64,000 nt of DNA from Neoceratodus forsteri. Its lineage: Eukaryota > Chordata > Ceratodontiformes > Ceratodontidae. Under the pieces are notes generated by a model that was not told the DNA's origin, did not search any database, and saw nothing but the letters and a program-made list of their open reading frames with translations. The stretch lies in NCBI GenBank assembly GCA_016271365.2, contig CM057456.1, positions 883,992,001 to 884,056,000 of the forward strand, in the 5' to 3' direction. The position numbers and the translations under genes were made by a program. Below are positions 45,691 to 55,887 of the stretch, piece by piece. Within the stretch, counting starts at the first letter, position 1. Each line of letters starts with the position of its first letter.

Positions 45691-46217
45691 TCCCCCTCAC
45701 CTCACCCCCCCACTTTAAAACCCTTTCCCTTATCCCTCTCTCCCATATTACCCAGCCCTGCCCTATCACCTATTTATGTAACCTGGGTAGATTCCTATTC
45801 AATCCCACCCTCTGACTACTCAACCCCTTATTCTGTCACCCCTTTGTTTCTTGCCCCACCTCCCCTGCTCTCATCTATTCTGTCCTCCCCCTCCTTTGGT
45901 CACCACCACTTCTGACCCTCCATAACTGTACCTGCACGCTGTAAAGCTCAGCTACCACTATAACTCGCTTGTCCACCTTAGGTATGCTGTTAGTAGTACT
46001 GCAGTAAAGTTGACCTCTCCTACCTGATGTATTTTAATTGTACTTGCTTGAATCTGTATCTGTATGTACCATAATGTACTTGCCTGCTGTATCTACCCCT
46101 ATCTGTTTTGTAATATCTATGTACCTTGTCTATTGCCTTACAATGTGGAACCTTTGTAAACAAGCTTTTAGCTCAAAGGTGTTATCTGAGATTCCAATAA
46201 ATAAATATATAAATAAA
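45691..46217 (+). mobile_element. LINE 3' UTR/tail fragment in DIRS B gag
   Basis: A C-rich 3' UTR with end GGAACCTTTGTAAACAAGC..AATAAATAAATATATAAATAAAT. The flanks fit the uninterrupted A gag at 3370-3420. The only visible duplication is about 4 bp (ATTA). It resembles the tail at 34,650-35,054. Confidence 0.78.
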
Positions 46218-46381
46218 TTACCTGGGACATAGAATCCAATAGACATCAGCTCAAAACTTCTATGGATGCCTATGATACTGCCTCCAGGGCAGCTGCCACT
46301 GGGATCTATGTCAGGCACTCTCCTGGTTTAGAACATCAGGATTATCTTCTGATGCTCAACAGCAGGTTATGAATGTTCCCT

Positions 46382-46898
46382 ATTTCTTTTTTTTTTTTGC
46401 TGCTTTCATTCTCTCCCTCCTGACTGGCCCCCTTCTATTGGCCCCCCAGCCCCATCACCCCGGCATCTACCAGACTCACCTCTGGCTTCCACAAGGTGTC
46501 AGCTGGCCAGGTGTGGTACCTGTGAAGGGCTGGCATCATCTTGCCAGTCGGGATTTTACTGTCTTTTTTCTTTCTGTCCCCAAGTGTGGTGCTTTGCTGT
46601 GCAATGATGCCAATGGCCAAGCCGTGCATGCTTCCATGCATGGTACACCAAGCATCTGCCCCACATCTGCCCCCATGTCTGTGGGTCCATTACACCAGCC
46701 CACAGCAGCCACTAGGGGCCAGGCAAGCAGCAGAATCCATCCCCACCCCTCCCTGGGAGAAGAGAGCTGTCCTCTAGATGCTCGATCCTCTCCTTTCCCG
46801 GCTGACCTCTGGCAGCCCACTCGCACTGCAAACACGGGTCATCAGCATAGCAGGATGCAAGGCATGGATGCCTCAGCCCTCTGCCCCACTGGGCCAGC
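46382..46898 (-). mobile_element. SINE copy 2, same family as 21,890-22,488, minus strand
   Basis: Flanked by the TSD ATGAATGTTCCCT (46,369-46,381 and 46,899-46,911). On plus it begins with a T run (A tail of the minus copy). The minus-strand head GGCCCAGTGGGGCAGAGGGC, then GAGGTCAGCCGGG, and the block GGGGCAGATGCTTGG match SINE copy 1. No ORF of substance. Confidence 0.75.
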
Positions 46899-47129
46899 AT
46901 GAATGTTCCCTTTAATGGTTCTCACCTGTTTGGTATTCAAGTGGAGCAAGCTCTAGAGGCTGCTCAGAAAACCAGGACTGCCATCAAGACAGCCAGGCCG
47001 GCTCCTTTCACCCCTCAAAGGGGTGGGAACTGTCATCAGCTTCGCAACAGGCAGTCCTTCTGAAGTAAAGGCTGAGGGGCCTTTAAAAAAAAACAGCCCC
47101 ATCAGCTGCAAAGAAAACACAGCAGAAAG

Positions 47130-48053
47130 CCTGAAAGTGCGAAGTGCCACTCTCTGAAATATTGGCCCTGATCCTGCCTCAGCTGCCTGAGGTGGATCGA
47201 CCCACAGCAGTGGGAGATCATCTGACTCTCTTTTACAGTCAATGGCAGTTGGTTGCAACACACAAGTGGGTCCTCTGGATTATCTGGAATGGGTACTCCC
47301 TCAACCTGTCGAAGATTCCCCCGACTGTCCGCCCAAGTGACAGCACAGTCTCCCACTACAAAGTCAGACCTTCTCACTTCAAAGATTCATGGCCTACTTA
47401 GAAACAGGGCAATGGAGCTAGTTCCCTGGGAAGAAAGGAATACAGGGTTCTTCTCCCATTATTTTCTGGTCCCAAAGAAAACAGGCGGCATGTGCCCTAT
47501 TCTCGACCTCAGAAAACTGAACAAGTATTTGTTCAGGGAGAAGTTCAAGATGGTCTCCTTGGGGACTCTCCTACTACTTCTCCAGCAACATGACTGGCTC
47601 ACATCTCCGGACATGCAGGATGCTTACCAGCATGTTCCAGTGCACACAAGTCACTGCAAGTACTTTCACTTTATGGCCTTGGGTCAGCATTAACAGTTCA
47701 AAGTCCTGCCCTTTGTGCTGTCCTCGGCATCTCGAGTCTTTGCAAAGTGTTTCATAGTTCTTGCCACACACCTTGGAAAGCTGGGCATCCAAGTCTTTCC
47801 CTACCTGGATGATTGGCTCATCACCAGCCTGTCAAGGGAACAGACAAAAGATACAGTATCCACATCATCTCAGTTCCTCACATCCATTGGAGTAATGTTG
47901 AACTTGGAAAAGTCACAGCTTCAAGCCTCTCAGCAGTTCCTCTTTATAGGAGCCCTCCTGGACACCTTCAAAATGAGGGCTTTCCTCCCGGAGGACAGGA
48001 GGAGTGACATTCTCCAGATGGCTCATTTCATCAGAGAAAACAACCCTGTATGA
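47130..48053 (+). pseudogene. DIRS B reverse transcriptase
   Basis: CPILDLRKLNKYLFREKFK (about 47,495), SPDMQDAYQHVPV (47,610; first Asp block), a stop in the following QFKVLPF segment, FPYLDDWLITSL (47,797; YLDD intact), NLEKSQLQASQQFLFIGALL (47,902). Breaks at 47,400, 47,692 and 48,051. Confidence 0.9.
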
Positions 48054-48705
48054 GTCCACTCCATGCAGCGGATGCTGGGCCTAATGGCCTGTTCTGTCTT
48101 CACAGTGCCTCTGGCCTGTTTACACATGAGGACCACTCAGTGGATGCTCAGCATGCAGTGGTCCTCTATGACACATCCACAGTCTTACCCCATCAAAATG
48201 ACAGAACCTCTAATGAGATCACTTGCATGGTGTATTCAGGAGTACAACCTTCTTCAAGGCCTCTCCTTTGCCCTGCCAGAGTCTCAGATTACCATCTCCA
48301 TGGATGCATCTCTGTTCTGGTGGAGGACTCACTGCCAGGACTTCCGCACTCAAGGAGTGTGGACTCAGGAGGAATCTGATCTGCACATCAATGTTTTGGA
48401 AATGAGAGCAGTCCTGTACACTCTTCAAGCCCTAGGGAATGTCCTTTATCAAAAGCTAATTCTTCTTGCGATGAACAACAAGGCAGTGATGTATTACATC
48501 AACAAGCAGGAAGGAGTGCACTCCTTCCCTCTGTGCAGGGAAGCGAAGAGGATACGGGAGTGGTGTCTGGAACACAGTACTCTGATCCAGGCAGTTTACC
48601 TGCTGGGAGCCCAGAACAATCTAGTGGACCAACTCAGCAGGACTGAGGTGGACCCTCACGAGTGGCCAGTCACACCAGACGTCATGCAATCACTCTTTGA
48701 TGAGT
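48054..48705 (+). pseudogene. DIRS B RNase H domain
   Basis: ITISMDASLFWW (48,292; DAS with W where G is usual), DLHINVLEMRAVLYTLQ (48,381; Glu), AMNNKAVMYYINKQEG (48,468; Asn replaces the catalytic Asp present in A), NNLVDQLSRTE (48,617; ADxLSR changed). It is in one frame with the following domain to 48,884. The Asp-to-Asn change alone should abolish RNaseH activity. Confidence 0.9.
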
Positions 48706-49075
48706 GGGGCAGTCCAGATGTGGACTTTTTTGCATCCCCACTCAACGCAAAACTGCCTCTATTTTGCTGCAGAAATCCAGAACCTGGCATTTTGTCAGGA
48801 TGCATTCAGACTGCGATGGACAAGACACTTTCAGAATGCATTTCCTCCACTACCCCTAATTCAGAGGGTGCTGCTCAGATTTGAGGAGCAAGGGGGCTAG
48901 ATGATCTTAATTTCACCTTACTGGCCTCATCAGATCTGGTTTCCATTGAACTACAAACTGTTGAACTGTCCTCCAATTCAACTGCCACTACAGATGGACC
49001 TCCTGACACAGGGATCACTAATTCATCCCAATCTGAACTCCCTTCATCTACATGCCTGGCTGCTGAAGAGATAGA
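48706..49075 (+). pseudogene. DIRS B MT-like domain
   Basis: SPDVDFFASPLNAKLPLF (48,711) starts the domain; QNAFPPLPLIQRVLLRF (another frame, about 48,832) and the LILISPYWPHQIWFPL-like segment (about 48,905) follow. Element E carries the same blocks at 63,091-63,366. Confidence 0.65.
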
Positions 49076-50094
49076 GGTGGGCAGGTTTAAAGTTTCTCAG
49101 AGAATTGCCCAGATTCTCTTGGCAACATATAAGCCCTCCACCAGGAAAACATACACAGTCAAATGGAAGCACTTTTCGATATGGTGTGCTAAGATCCCTC
49201 TGGATCCTTTCCAATACCCGCCAAATAAAGTTTTGGAGTACCTGTTAGACCTTTTTGATGTAGGGCTGCACTATTCTACAGTCAAGGTATATCTTTGTGA
49301 ACTTTCTGCCTTTAATGAGCCAGTCCAGAACATGTTCTTGGCTCAGCTTCCTTTGTTCAAAAGACTCCTCAAGGGCATTCTGCATACTAGGTCCCCAGTT
49401 AGGAAGTGGGTTGCTGCTTGGGATATTAATCTCATGCTGGATATGCTCACTCATAAACCTTTTGAGCCTCTAGCCATGTGTGATTTGAAGTTCCTGACCT
49501 GGAAGACCCCCTTCTTAGTGGCCATCCCTTCTGCTCGCAGGGTCTCTGAGATACATGCTCTCATTACAGACCCTCCATACACCGTCTTTCACAAAGACTA
49601 GGTGGTACTCCGTACTACCCCTAAGTTCCTATCCAAAGTGATTTCGGATTTCCAACTCAACCAGCCCTTGGGTCTACCAACTTACTTTGCTAACTTCCAA
49701 AATGAAGGAGAGTGATCACTTCATTCTCTGGATGTTAAGAGTCTACATTGATAGAACTAGGGGCATCCATCAGGCAAAGCAACTCTCTGTCTCTTTTATC
49801 ACGGCCCAGCTGGGCCAGCCAGTGTCCATCAGATGCATCTCTGCCTGGATAGTAGCATGCCTTCATCATTGCTATTCCATGGCACAGACTAGTTTGGATG
49901 GTCAGGTACATGCCCACTCAACTAGGGCAGTTGCTGCATCTCTGGCAGAGATATGCTCTGTTCCTATAACAGAGATCTGCAAAGCTGGAACTTGGAGCTC
50001 AGTGCACAGGTTTATGAAGCACTATGCTCTGGATGTCCATGCCAGACAGCATGCTTCCTTTGTAAGGATGTTCCTTAACATAATTCTGTACTAA
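49076..50094 (+). pseudogene. DIRS B tyrosine recombinase
   Basis: Core-binding part KTYTVKWKHFSIW, NKVLEYLLDLFDVGLHYST, then KTPFLVAIPSARRVSEIHA (first catalytic Arg). A stop at 49,600 follows VFHKD. The second reading has HSTRAVAASLAEI (49,917; His and Arg), TWSSVHRFMKHYALDV (Tyr at about 50,023) and the end at 50,094. Reading restores the whole family length apart from one stop and one frame change, so this is the best preserved recombinase here. Confidence 0.9.
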
Positions 50095-50162
50095 ATGAGC
50101 TCTGTCTTCTGCCCCCAGGCTCAGGAGATTGGTTTAGCTTGGTACACTAACCCAGAGGTGTG

Positions 50163-50262
50163 ACTAAATGATGAAGACTTAAAGTCCAGGAAGATATGAA
50201 AATTAGGTACCTATCATGATTCTTGATCTTCTTGGACCAGTTTTCACAATTTAGTCTCACAA
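50163..50262 (+). repeat. Internal complementary region of DIRS B
   Basis: 50,163-50,195 is the reverse complement of the left terminus from 43,657; 50,196-50,262 is the reverse complement of the right terminus ending 50,658. The joint is AGGAAGAT/ATGAAAATT. Confidence 0.92.
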
Positions 50263-50429
50263 CTACCTGCCATCCCCCAGGTTGTCATTCTGTTTCTGTC
50301 TTCACTCCCTAGTTTGGTTTGGGCTGTGAAGACATTGTTTCTATTGACGCTTCTTACATGGGTCAATTGGGCTGTCTTATGCCCTTGTTAAGTTAGGTTT
50401 CTCATAGTTTTATTATGCAGCACCTCCTC

Positions 50430-50658
50430 ATTAAAAAAGGTACTGAGGCAGTTGGGAGGTTAACGCCAAGATAGCCTATATGGCACGAGCCAGACTTGCA
50501 GTGCCGCACATGCACAGTCCTGTCTCAGCGCTGACCCTCCTGAAGATTTTTGGCTCCTTCAGGTTCCTAGTGCCTCCGGCGCAGAACCCAGAGGTGTGAC
50601 TAAATGGTGAAGACTTGTCCAAGAAGATCAAGAATTACAGTAGGTGTATAATTTTCAT
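50430..50658 (+). repeat. Right inverted terminal repeat of DIRS B with ~28-bp extension
   Basis: Inverted to the left ITR, with an extra outer segment (..TTACAGTAGGTGTATAATTTTCAT) that is found again only in the ICR. Confidence 0.9.
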
Positions 50659-51688
50659 TTCTTCAAATGGTTCTAGCCCTGGAGTCACTTGGCATGGTGG
50701 CTATTGAGAAGAGTTCTCTTCCATCATTCCAGAGTCCTGAGTGTCTAGGAGTATGTTTTCAGTTTTAATTTCAATTTGTTTTCCCTTTCTGCAACCAGAG
50801 TAGAGATTCTCTGACAAGACAGAACTCTGATGACCAATGTCTTCAGACCCTCTGCTCAATACTGTTCATCAAGGGGAATTACCTGCCTCCATTTTCCTGA
50901 AAGATGCTTATCCCCTCTTTCTATTCTGTCATAAACATTTGTAATTTCTGGAGTCCCTCTGCTCAGTACTCAGGCCTGCTAAACAAGGGGAATTATCTGT
51001 CTCCATAATCCTGTCAGATGTTTTTCTCCTCTTTCTGTTCCATCATGAACATCAGTAATTTCTGAGTTTGTGTTGAGACAGGCTTTTTCATCAGTTGGCA
51101 CCTTTGTTGGTTTCACCTTAGCTCCAGAGTTTTTGGCCAAGATACTGATAATGAGTGTGGCCTTCTTAGGTGAAGGGCCATCATGCGTATCAGTTTTTGG
51201 GATGATCCTATCAGGGTATCATCCAAACAATCAAATAGAACCTTGGTTCTTCAAACAGTTCATGTCCTGAAGTCACTCGGTAGGATAGTGAATACAGAGA
51301 AGAGTTCTCTCCAGTCATTCCAGTGTCTGGAACACCTAGAAATATGTTTTCAGATAGTATTTCAATTTGTTTTCCATCTCCCCAACCAGTGTAGAGAATC
51401 TCTGACAAGACATTAGATGGCTAGGATCTCTGATAATTTGGTCAGCCTACCAGAGTCTTCCAACATTTGGGCTAATAGAAACACTGATACAGTTGGTCCT
51501 TTTAAGCTCACCATTACTCAGGTTTTCTCCTGGTGTATCTCCTCTACTTTTGGGTCCCAGATTCAAAGCAGTTTCAGGCTTAGATTTTGGCACCCTGTTA
51601 ACGGTTTCCATTTTCTCTGTGTTCCCAACTGAGGATGCTTCTCAAGACAGATGTTAGTCTATGTGGTACAGGTCTAGTACTCAGCCAG
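50659..51688 (+). mobile_element. DIRS D relic, middle segment (repeated RT, start of RNase H)
   Basis: Contains further copies of the RT unit (GGTTCTAGCCCTGGAGTCAC 50,679; GTCCTGAAGTCACTCGG 51,265), LSDAY-equivalent blocks near 50,905 and 51,020, and SLGRIVNTEKSSLQSFQ (51,270). RT gives way to an RNaseH-like start with a degraded DAS block (EDASQDRC.SMW, about 51,630-51,665). It is cut at 51,688 by DIRS C. Confidence 0.62.
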
Positions 51689-51895
51689 ATCTTATCTGTG
51701 TCAGTCATCACCATTCATCACCTTTTGGTAGTGGCTGGAGGTCACAACCCCACGGGAGCTTTTTTTTTGATGGGCCGAGTCGACGCACCATCAGCGCTGC
51801 CCACAAGGCCGACGCACTGCGTGGTGCTCGCCGGTTGGCCATTAGGAGTTGTCGGCTCCGCCCTCCTGCCAGTTCTTCATCTCCCGCCATTGAGG
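51689..51895 (+). repeat. Left inverted terminal repeat of DIRS C
   Basis: Inverted match to 55,888-56,080: CACCATTCATCACC, CCCCACGGGAGCT, GATGGGC, CGCACTGxGTGGTGCTCGC, GTTGTCGxCTCCGCCCTCC. A T run at 51,761 matches an A run at 56,000. Confidence 0.9.
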
Positions 51896-52099
51896 TTGCA
51901 CCTCGTGGGTAGCTCTGCTGTGTGAGAGGCCTGCTGTTGATCTTGAAGCCTTCGGCTCCATTTACGTAGTCCGTCAACTCCGTCCATTGAATTCTTTCCT
52001 GCCGGTTCAGTTTCGCTCCACTCGACATCGCCTGGGATTAAAGTAAGATTGTTCCTTTCTTTATTTTGCAACATCGGGTCTTGTTTGGTGTTGTTTTTT

Positions 52100-54979
52100 C
52101 CATAGGTCATGTCTCGGTTGGGGGGGCAAGAAAACTATGAAGACGTGATGGCCCCCTATACGTCAGTGCCCGAGCAGCCGTAAGTACTCCATCACCAACC
52201 AACATGACCATTGCCTCGCGTGTTGTCTTGGCCCGCTACATGACATGGATTCGTGCGATGCCTGCTTCTTCACTGACTTTCAGGGGGTGGGAGTGCACTT
52301 GCTGGCCAAGCCACATTCTCTCTGCCTTTCCTCCGGGTCCCCTCACAGTTAAATATGGACCAAGGAGGCGGGGGCTTCTGCTTCTTATAGCCTTGCCATT
52401 GCAGAAGCCCCTTCCATGGTGCAGGAGGCCCGGTTCATTCCCCTCAGGGGATGAGTGGGAGGCACCACCTTGGCATTTGCCCCTTCAGGGGTGAAGGCTC
52501 CCCCAGTGTCATACTCTCGGCTTGGAAGGCCTGGGTTGGTGCCATCCTCGACGCCATCTGTTGGCACCATCTTGGGCCTCAGTGCAGTTTGCAGTGCTGT
52601 GGGCACTGATGGCGCCATCGTCGGTGCCGGTCCGTCGCTCAGTGCTGTTACTGCCGTTGGCTCCATTCGAAGCACCGATGGTGGTCACGGCACTGTGTGA
52701 GGCTCTGCGGTGCTGTACTTGACTGTTTTTCACCCTGGTGCTGTCCACGGTGCCGTGGTTGAGCATGGCGCTGTGTTCAGCTCTGAAGCCACTTGTGGCA
52801 CTAAGCGAGGACATGGTGCCATTGGGGTTTCTGACCTCGGTGCTGAGACTGTGGTCGGGGCCATTGTCGGCGCTGTCTCTGGCCTCTGTGCCGTTCAAGG
52901 CGCTGTGGGTTGGGACGATGCCATGGGGGTTTCTGACCTTGGTGCCATTCGCGGTGCCATTTGTGCGGTCAGAGCCATCATCGGTGCCATGTCTGGCCTC
53001 AGCGCCGCTTGCGGCACTGTGGGTTGGGACAGCACTGTGACAGGCTCTGGCTCCAATGCTGCTGCCATCATTGGAGCTGTGTCCTCTTCCCACACTGTTC
53101 GCAGTGCAGCTGAGGATATCGGCGCCCACTCTGGTGCAGTCTCTGGGTCTGGTGCCCTTTTCAGTTGGGATGGCAGTGGGCGTCCATGTACCGTTTGGCA
53201 CAGAACTTCATCTCCACCTGAGAGGAGGAGGAATCGGACTCTGAGTCAGATAGGCAGTCAGACTTTTTAGAGTTGGCTGCTCATGTGGACACCTTGGTAG
53301 TGTCCTTGACAGGCTGGAACTAGACTCCCTCTGAGGAGAGGACAGTGGCTTCCAGGACCAGGGTCAGGGGTGCTGACCAGCAGGCGGTGTTGCAGGCCAC
53401 CATTGCTCTGCAGCCTGGACTCAGAGGGTTATCTGACCCCTCAGTGGTGGTACCCCCTCAGGTGGTGTGCCTGGATCGCCCAACGTTGGGGACAATCAGA
53501 GCACCCACAGTAGGGAAGGGTGCTGCTCCCTGGATAGCCCCTTTGGGGGCTGACCAGGGTTGCCAGCTGCCTAGGCTGGCTCTTTCAAGGAGGAGGGCAC
53601 TTTCAGATTCTGAGGGGTCAAAGGGTATGGGTTCGATGTGGCGACCTTTTTCTGGAACCCACCCGGGCTCTGGGAGAAGTCGGAGCTCGGACCCTTACTT
53701 TTCCCTTTCGGTTTCCTCGAGAGGACCCCATTCTTTGGAGGTGGGGGACTGTCCTTCTGGACTTTCATGGCCCTGGTCATCTCACAGGGGGGATTCTTCA
53801 GGGTGCAGCCTAGGCAGTTCCAGTATGACTGACCAGCTGTTGGCTGTTGAGTTTTCCGGAGCTCCCTCTTCTCTTGGGGCTCCAGGTGCGCTCTCTAGCC
53901 CAGGTGGAGGTCAGCCAATTCCTGTTGTCGGCTCTGCCCCCTCTCCTCTGCCGCATTCTACTGCTCTCCCAGGTATTCTTGGTCCTTGCTTTCCTCTCTC
54001 CTGGGAGCATTTCAGAGCTGTGGCTGCTCAATTTCCCTCTTATGTTAGGGCCATGGACAGACAGGTTTTTCAATCTCTCCTTGAGCAGCCAACCTCTGAG
54101 CCTCTGAGGTCCTCTGACTCCTCATCCTCCTCTTCAGGAGGTGAGGAACCATCTGTCCACATCTCCCCAGCTGCTGATCTTGCTGAGTATCGTCGTTTTC
54201 TCGTGAGGATGTTGGAGGACCTGCATGTCACCCCTCCCACTCAGCACAATCTGGGGCATCCGATGCGCACCTTTTTGGGTGATTTCAGTGAGGACACTCT
54301 TGTAGTGCTCCCCCTGGCCTGCTCCCTTTAGGGAGGCATTGATGCACTTCTGGCAGAGACCCTTTTCTGGAGTCCCAGCCCCTTTGGGATCTCTGCCAGA
54401 GGTATTGTGCCCCCCCTGGAGTCTCCAGGTAACCTGCTTCATCCTAGCTCAGGATTGACACAACTGGATACTCCTGATGGGCTTCACGCCCTGCACCGTG
54501 ACCAGCTTCCAGATCAAGATTCCTTGGATTTTGAGTTCTGGGGTAAGAGGACTTTTTACTTGGCATGGTTGCTTCTCTCAATATCTGCTCATCAGGCCCA
54601 CTATACTACCTATGATAGGTTCCTGTGGTCCAGGCTAGGTCAGCTCCTAGCCTCAATGTCTGACACGGAGGAAACCAGACAAGCCATTGCACTCTCTGCA
54701 CATGGCCTGGAGTTAGCAAGGCACCAAGCAAGGGCATCGTATGATGCCAATGAGATAGCTACCAGGGTCGTAGGGACAGCAGTCTGCACTAGGCAGATGA
54801 CATGGCTGCATCTCTCCCAGTTGTCACCCTTGGTCCGGTGTAGGGTAATTAACTCCGCTCACCAGAGAACCTATCTTTTCTCCCATAGGATGAGACAACG
54901 TCTGTTGGGGCAACTTCCTACCCCCTCCGGGGTGTCCCCGTCTCACTCACCCCAGTCTTGGGCCTCTCCAGACCTGTGA
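52100..54979 (+). pseudogene. DIRS C gag-like region with expanded GGTGCC array
   Basis: 52,540-53,180 is a long degenerate array of GGTGCC(A/G)T-type units. 53,345-54,331 is an open reading rich in Ser, Pro and Gly without a recognised domain. 54,407-54,979 carries the gag core: GKRTFYLAWLLLSISAHQAH, ARASYDANEIATRVVGTAV and NSAHQRTYLFSHRMRQRLL, aligning with A gag (GKRTFTAATLG; DAYDAASRVAAAGIY; DGTYLFSQQVEQAL). Frame breaks lie near 53,320 and 54,330. It is diverged from A and B, so C comes from a different DIRS subfamily. Confidence 0.78.
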
Positions 54980-55075
54980 AGGTTCTCTCTCTTAGTGTGT
55001 CACCCACTGAGAGCTAAGGGACTCAGTCCCTTAGAGTTAAAGCCCCCTTCGGGGGGGGCTTGGCACTCACCCAAA

Positions 55076-55165
55076 GGTGATGAATGGTGAAGACTGACAC
55101 AGATAAGATATGAAAATTACATACCTACCGTAATTCTGATCTTTCTGTATATCTTCACCATTCAT
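55076..55165 (+). repeat. Internal complementary region of DIRS C
   Basis: 55,076-55,109 is the reverse complement of the left terminus from 51,689 (one or two mismatches); 55,110-55,165 is the reverse complement of the right terminus ending at 56,110. The joint is GATAAGAT/ATGAAAATT. Confidence 0.92.
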
Positions 55166-55887
55166 CACAATCCCACCCTCCATCCCCCTGAGGCCTCAGT
55201 CTCTGAGTTCCCCTTCCCTCTCTGTGCCCTCTTTTGGCCCCCTTCCTTTCTGTTAGTCAGGACTGGGGTGACCTTGGGCACATAGGAGGATATTTTTCTA
55301 TAGGGAGAGAGCAGTCCGGATGGTCGGGCACTTCTTATTCAGTGCCTCGGCTCCACCCCCGTGGGGTGGGGTCGGTAGATCCCTCCCTCTCTGTTCTCTC
55401 CCCTCTTATCCCTATCACCTTTGTTTTGATTTTCCTTGTCCTTTGGACACAACCTTAATTCTAATTTAAGAAACTGCATTTCTTACACCATAAAAATTTA
55501 TTCGGGGGGGTATTTCCTGTACCCTGTCTTTCCTTCCAGAATAGCTGATTTTGCTTATGTTAGAGTTTTTGCCAGCGATTCTGTGCCTTGAATTCTGGCA
55601 GTTTAGCCTTCTGGCTACTCCTTCGCAGTTCCTACACAATCTGGAGACAGGTCAGGGGTCCAGGGTGTGGTTCCCCCCCCCACATCTTTATCACTAAATT
55701 CCTTCACCCTCCCTCCCTCCTCCTTTTCTACTTCCAGAAATTGGGGCCCCTTCCCAATCCCTTTAGTTCTCTCAGCTTATTCTGTCCTCTCAGTCATTTA
55801 TTTCTCCTTTTATTTATATATCTTTTCCTTTCTCTGTCCTTTGGACTTTCTTGTCCCTCCCTCCCAACCCTTTCTTATTCTACGGTG
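55166..55887. other. Pyrimidine-rich non-coding interior of DIRS C
   Basis: C/T-rich sequence between ICR and right ITR; no domain recognised. Corresponds in position to 441-1779 of A0. Confidence 0.6.

Larger units (their letters stand above)
44400..47065 (+). pseudogene. DIRS B gag-like ORF, interrupted by two retroelements
   Basis: The first part (44,540-44,990) is a degenerate array of GGTGCC-type units giving Val-Pro and Ala-Pro rich readings, then an acidic stretch (45,060). The conserved block GKQAFAAATLGMRIASYQGHFSHYEY lies at 45,536-45,615. It is cut at 45,690 by a LINE tail, resumes at 46,218, is cut at 46,381 by a SINE and resumes at 46,912 (HLFGIQVEQALEA in shifted form). Colinear with A gag. 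Confidence 0.75.
43657..50658 (+). mobile_element. DIRS retrotransposon B, complete termini (7,002 bp)
   Basis: Left end ATCTTCCTGG at 43,657, right end ATAATTTTCAT at 50,658. It has ITRs of about 200 bp, an ICR at 50,163-50,262, and gag, RT, RNaseH, MT-like and tyrosine recombinase in order. Two nested insertions (45,691-46,217 and 46,382-46,898) interrupt gag. The ends are fixed by the ICR joint and by the empty target at 51,241-51,260. Stops in several domains show it can no longer move by itself. Confidence 0.93.

Noticed and set aside
46382..46898. Processed host pseudogene in DIRS B
   Set aside because: The A tail and TSD allow it, but similarity in order to the insert at 21,890-22,488 fits a SINE family better. 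Not fully excluded.
43657..50658. LTR retrotransposon or endogenous retrovirus
   Set aside because: The terminal repeats are inverted, an ICR is present and a tyrosine recombinase replaces integrase; no protease, integrase or envelope motif is visible.
52509..53201. 230-codon minus-strand open frame
   Set aside because: It is an antisense shadow of the GGTGCC array in DIRS C gag; low-complexity Thr/Ala/Asn content and no domain.
53345..54331. A 328-codon plus-strand ORF as a host gene
   Set aside because: It lies between the ITRs of DIRS C, upstream of the gag core and in the expected position of the gag middle part; no host-protein features.
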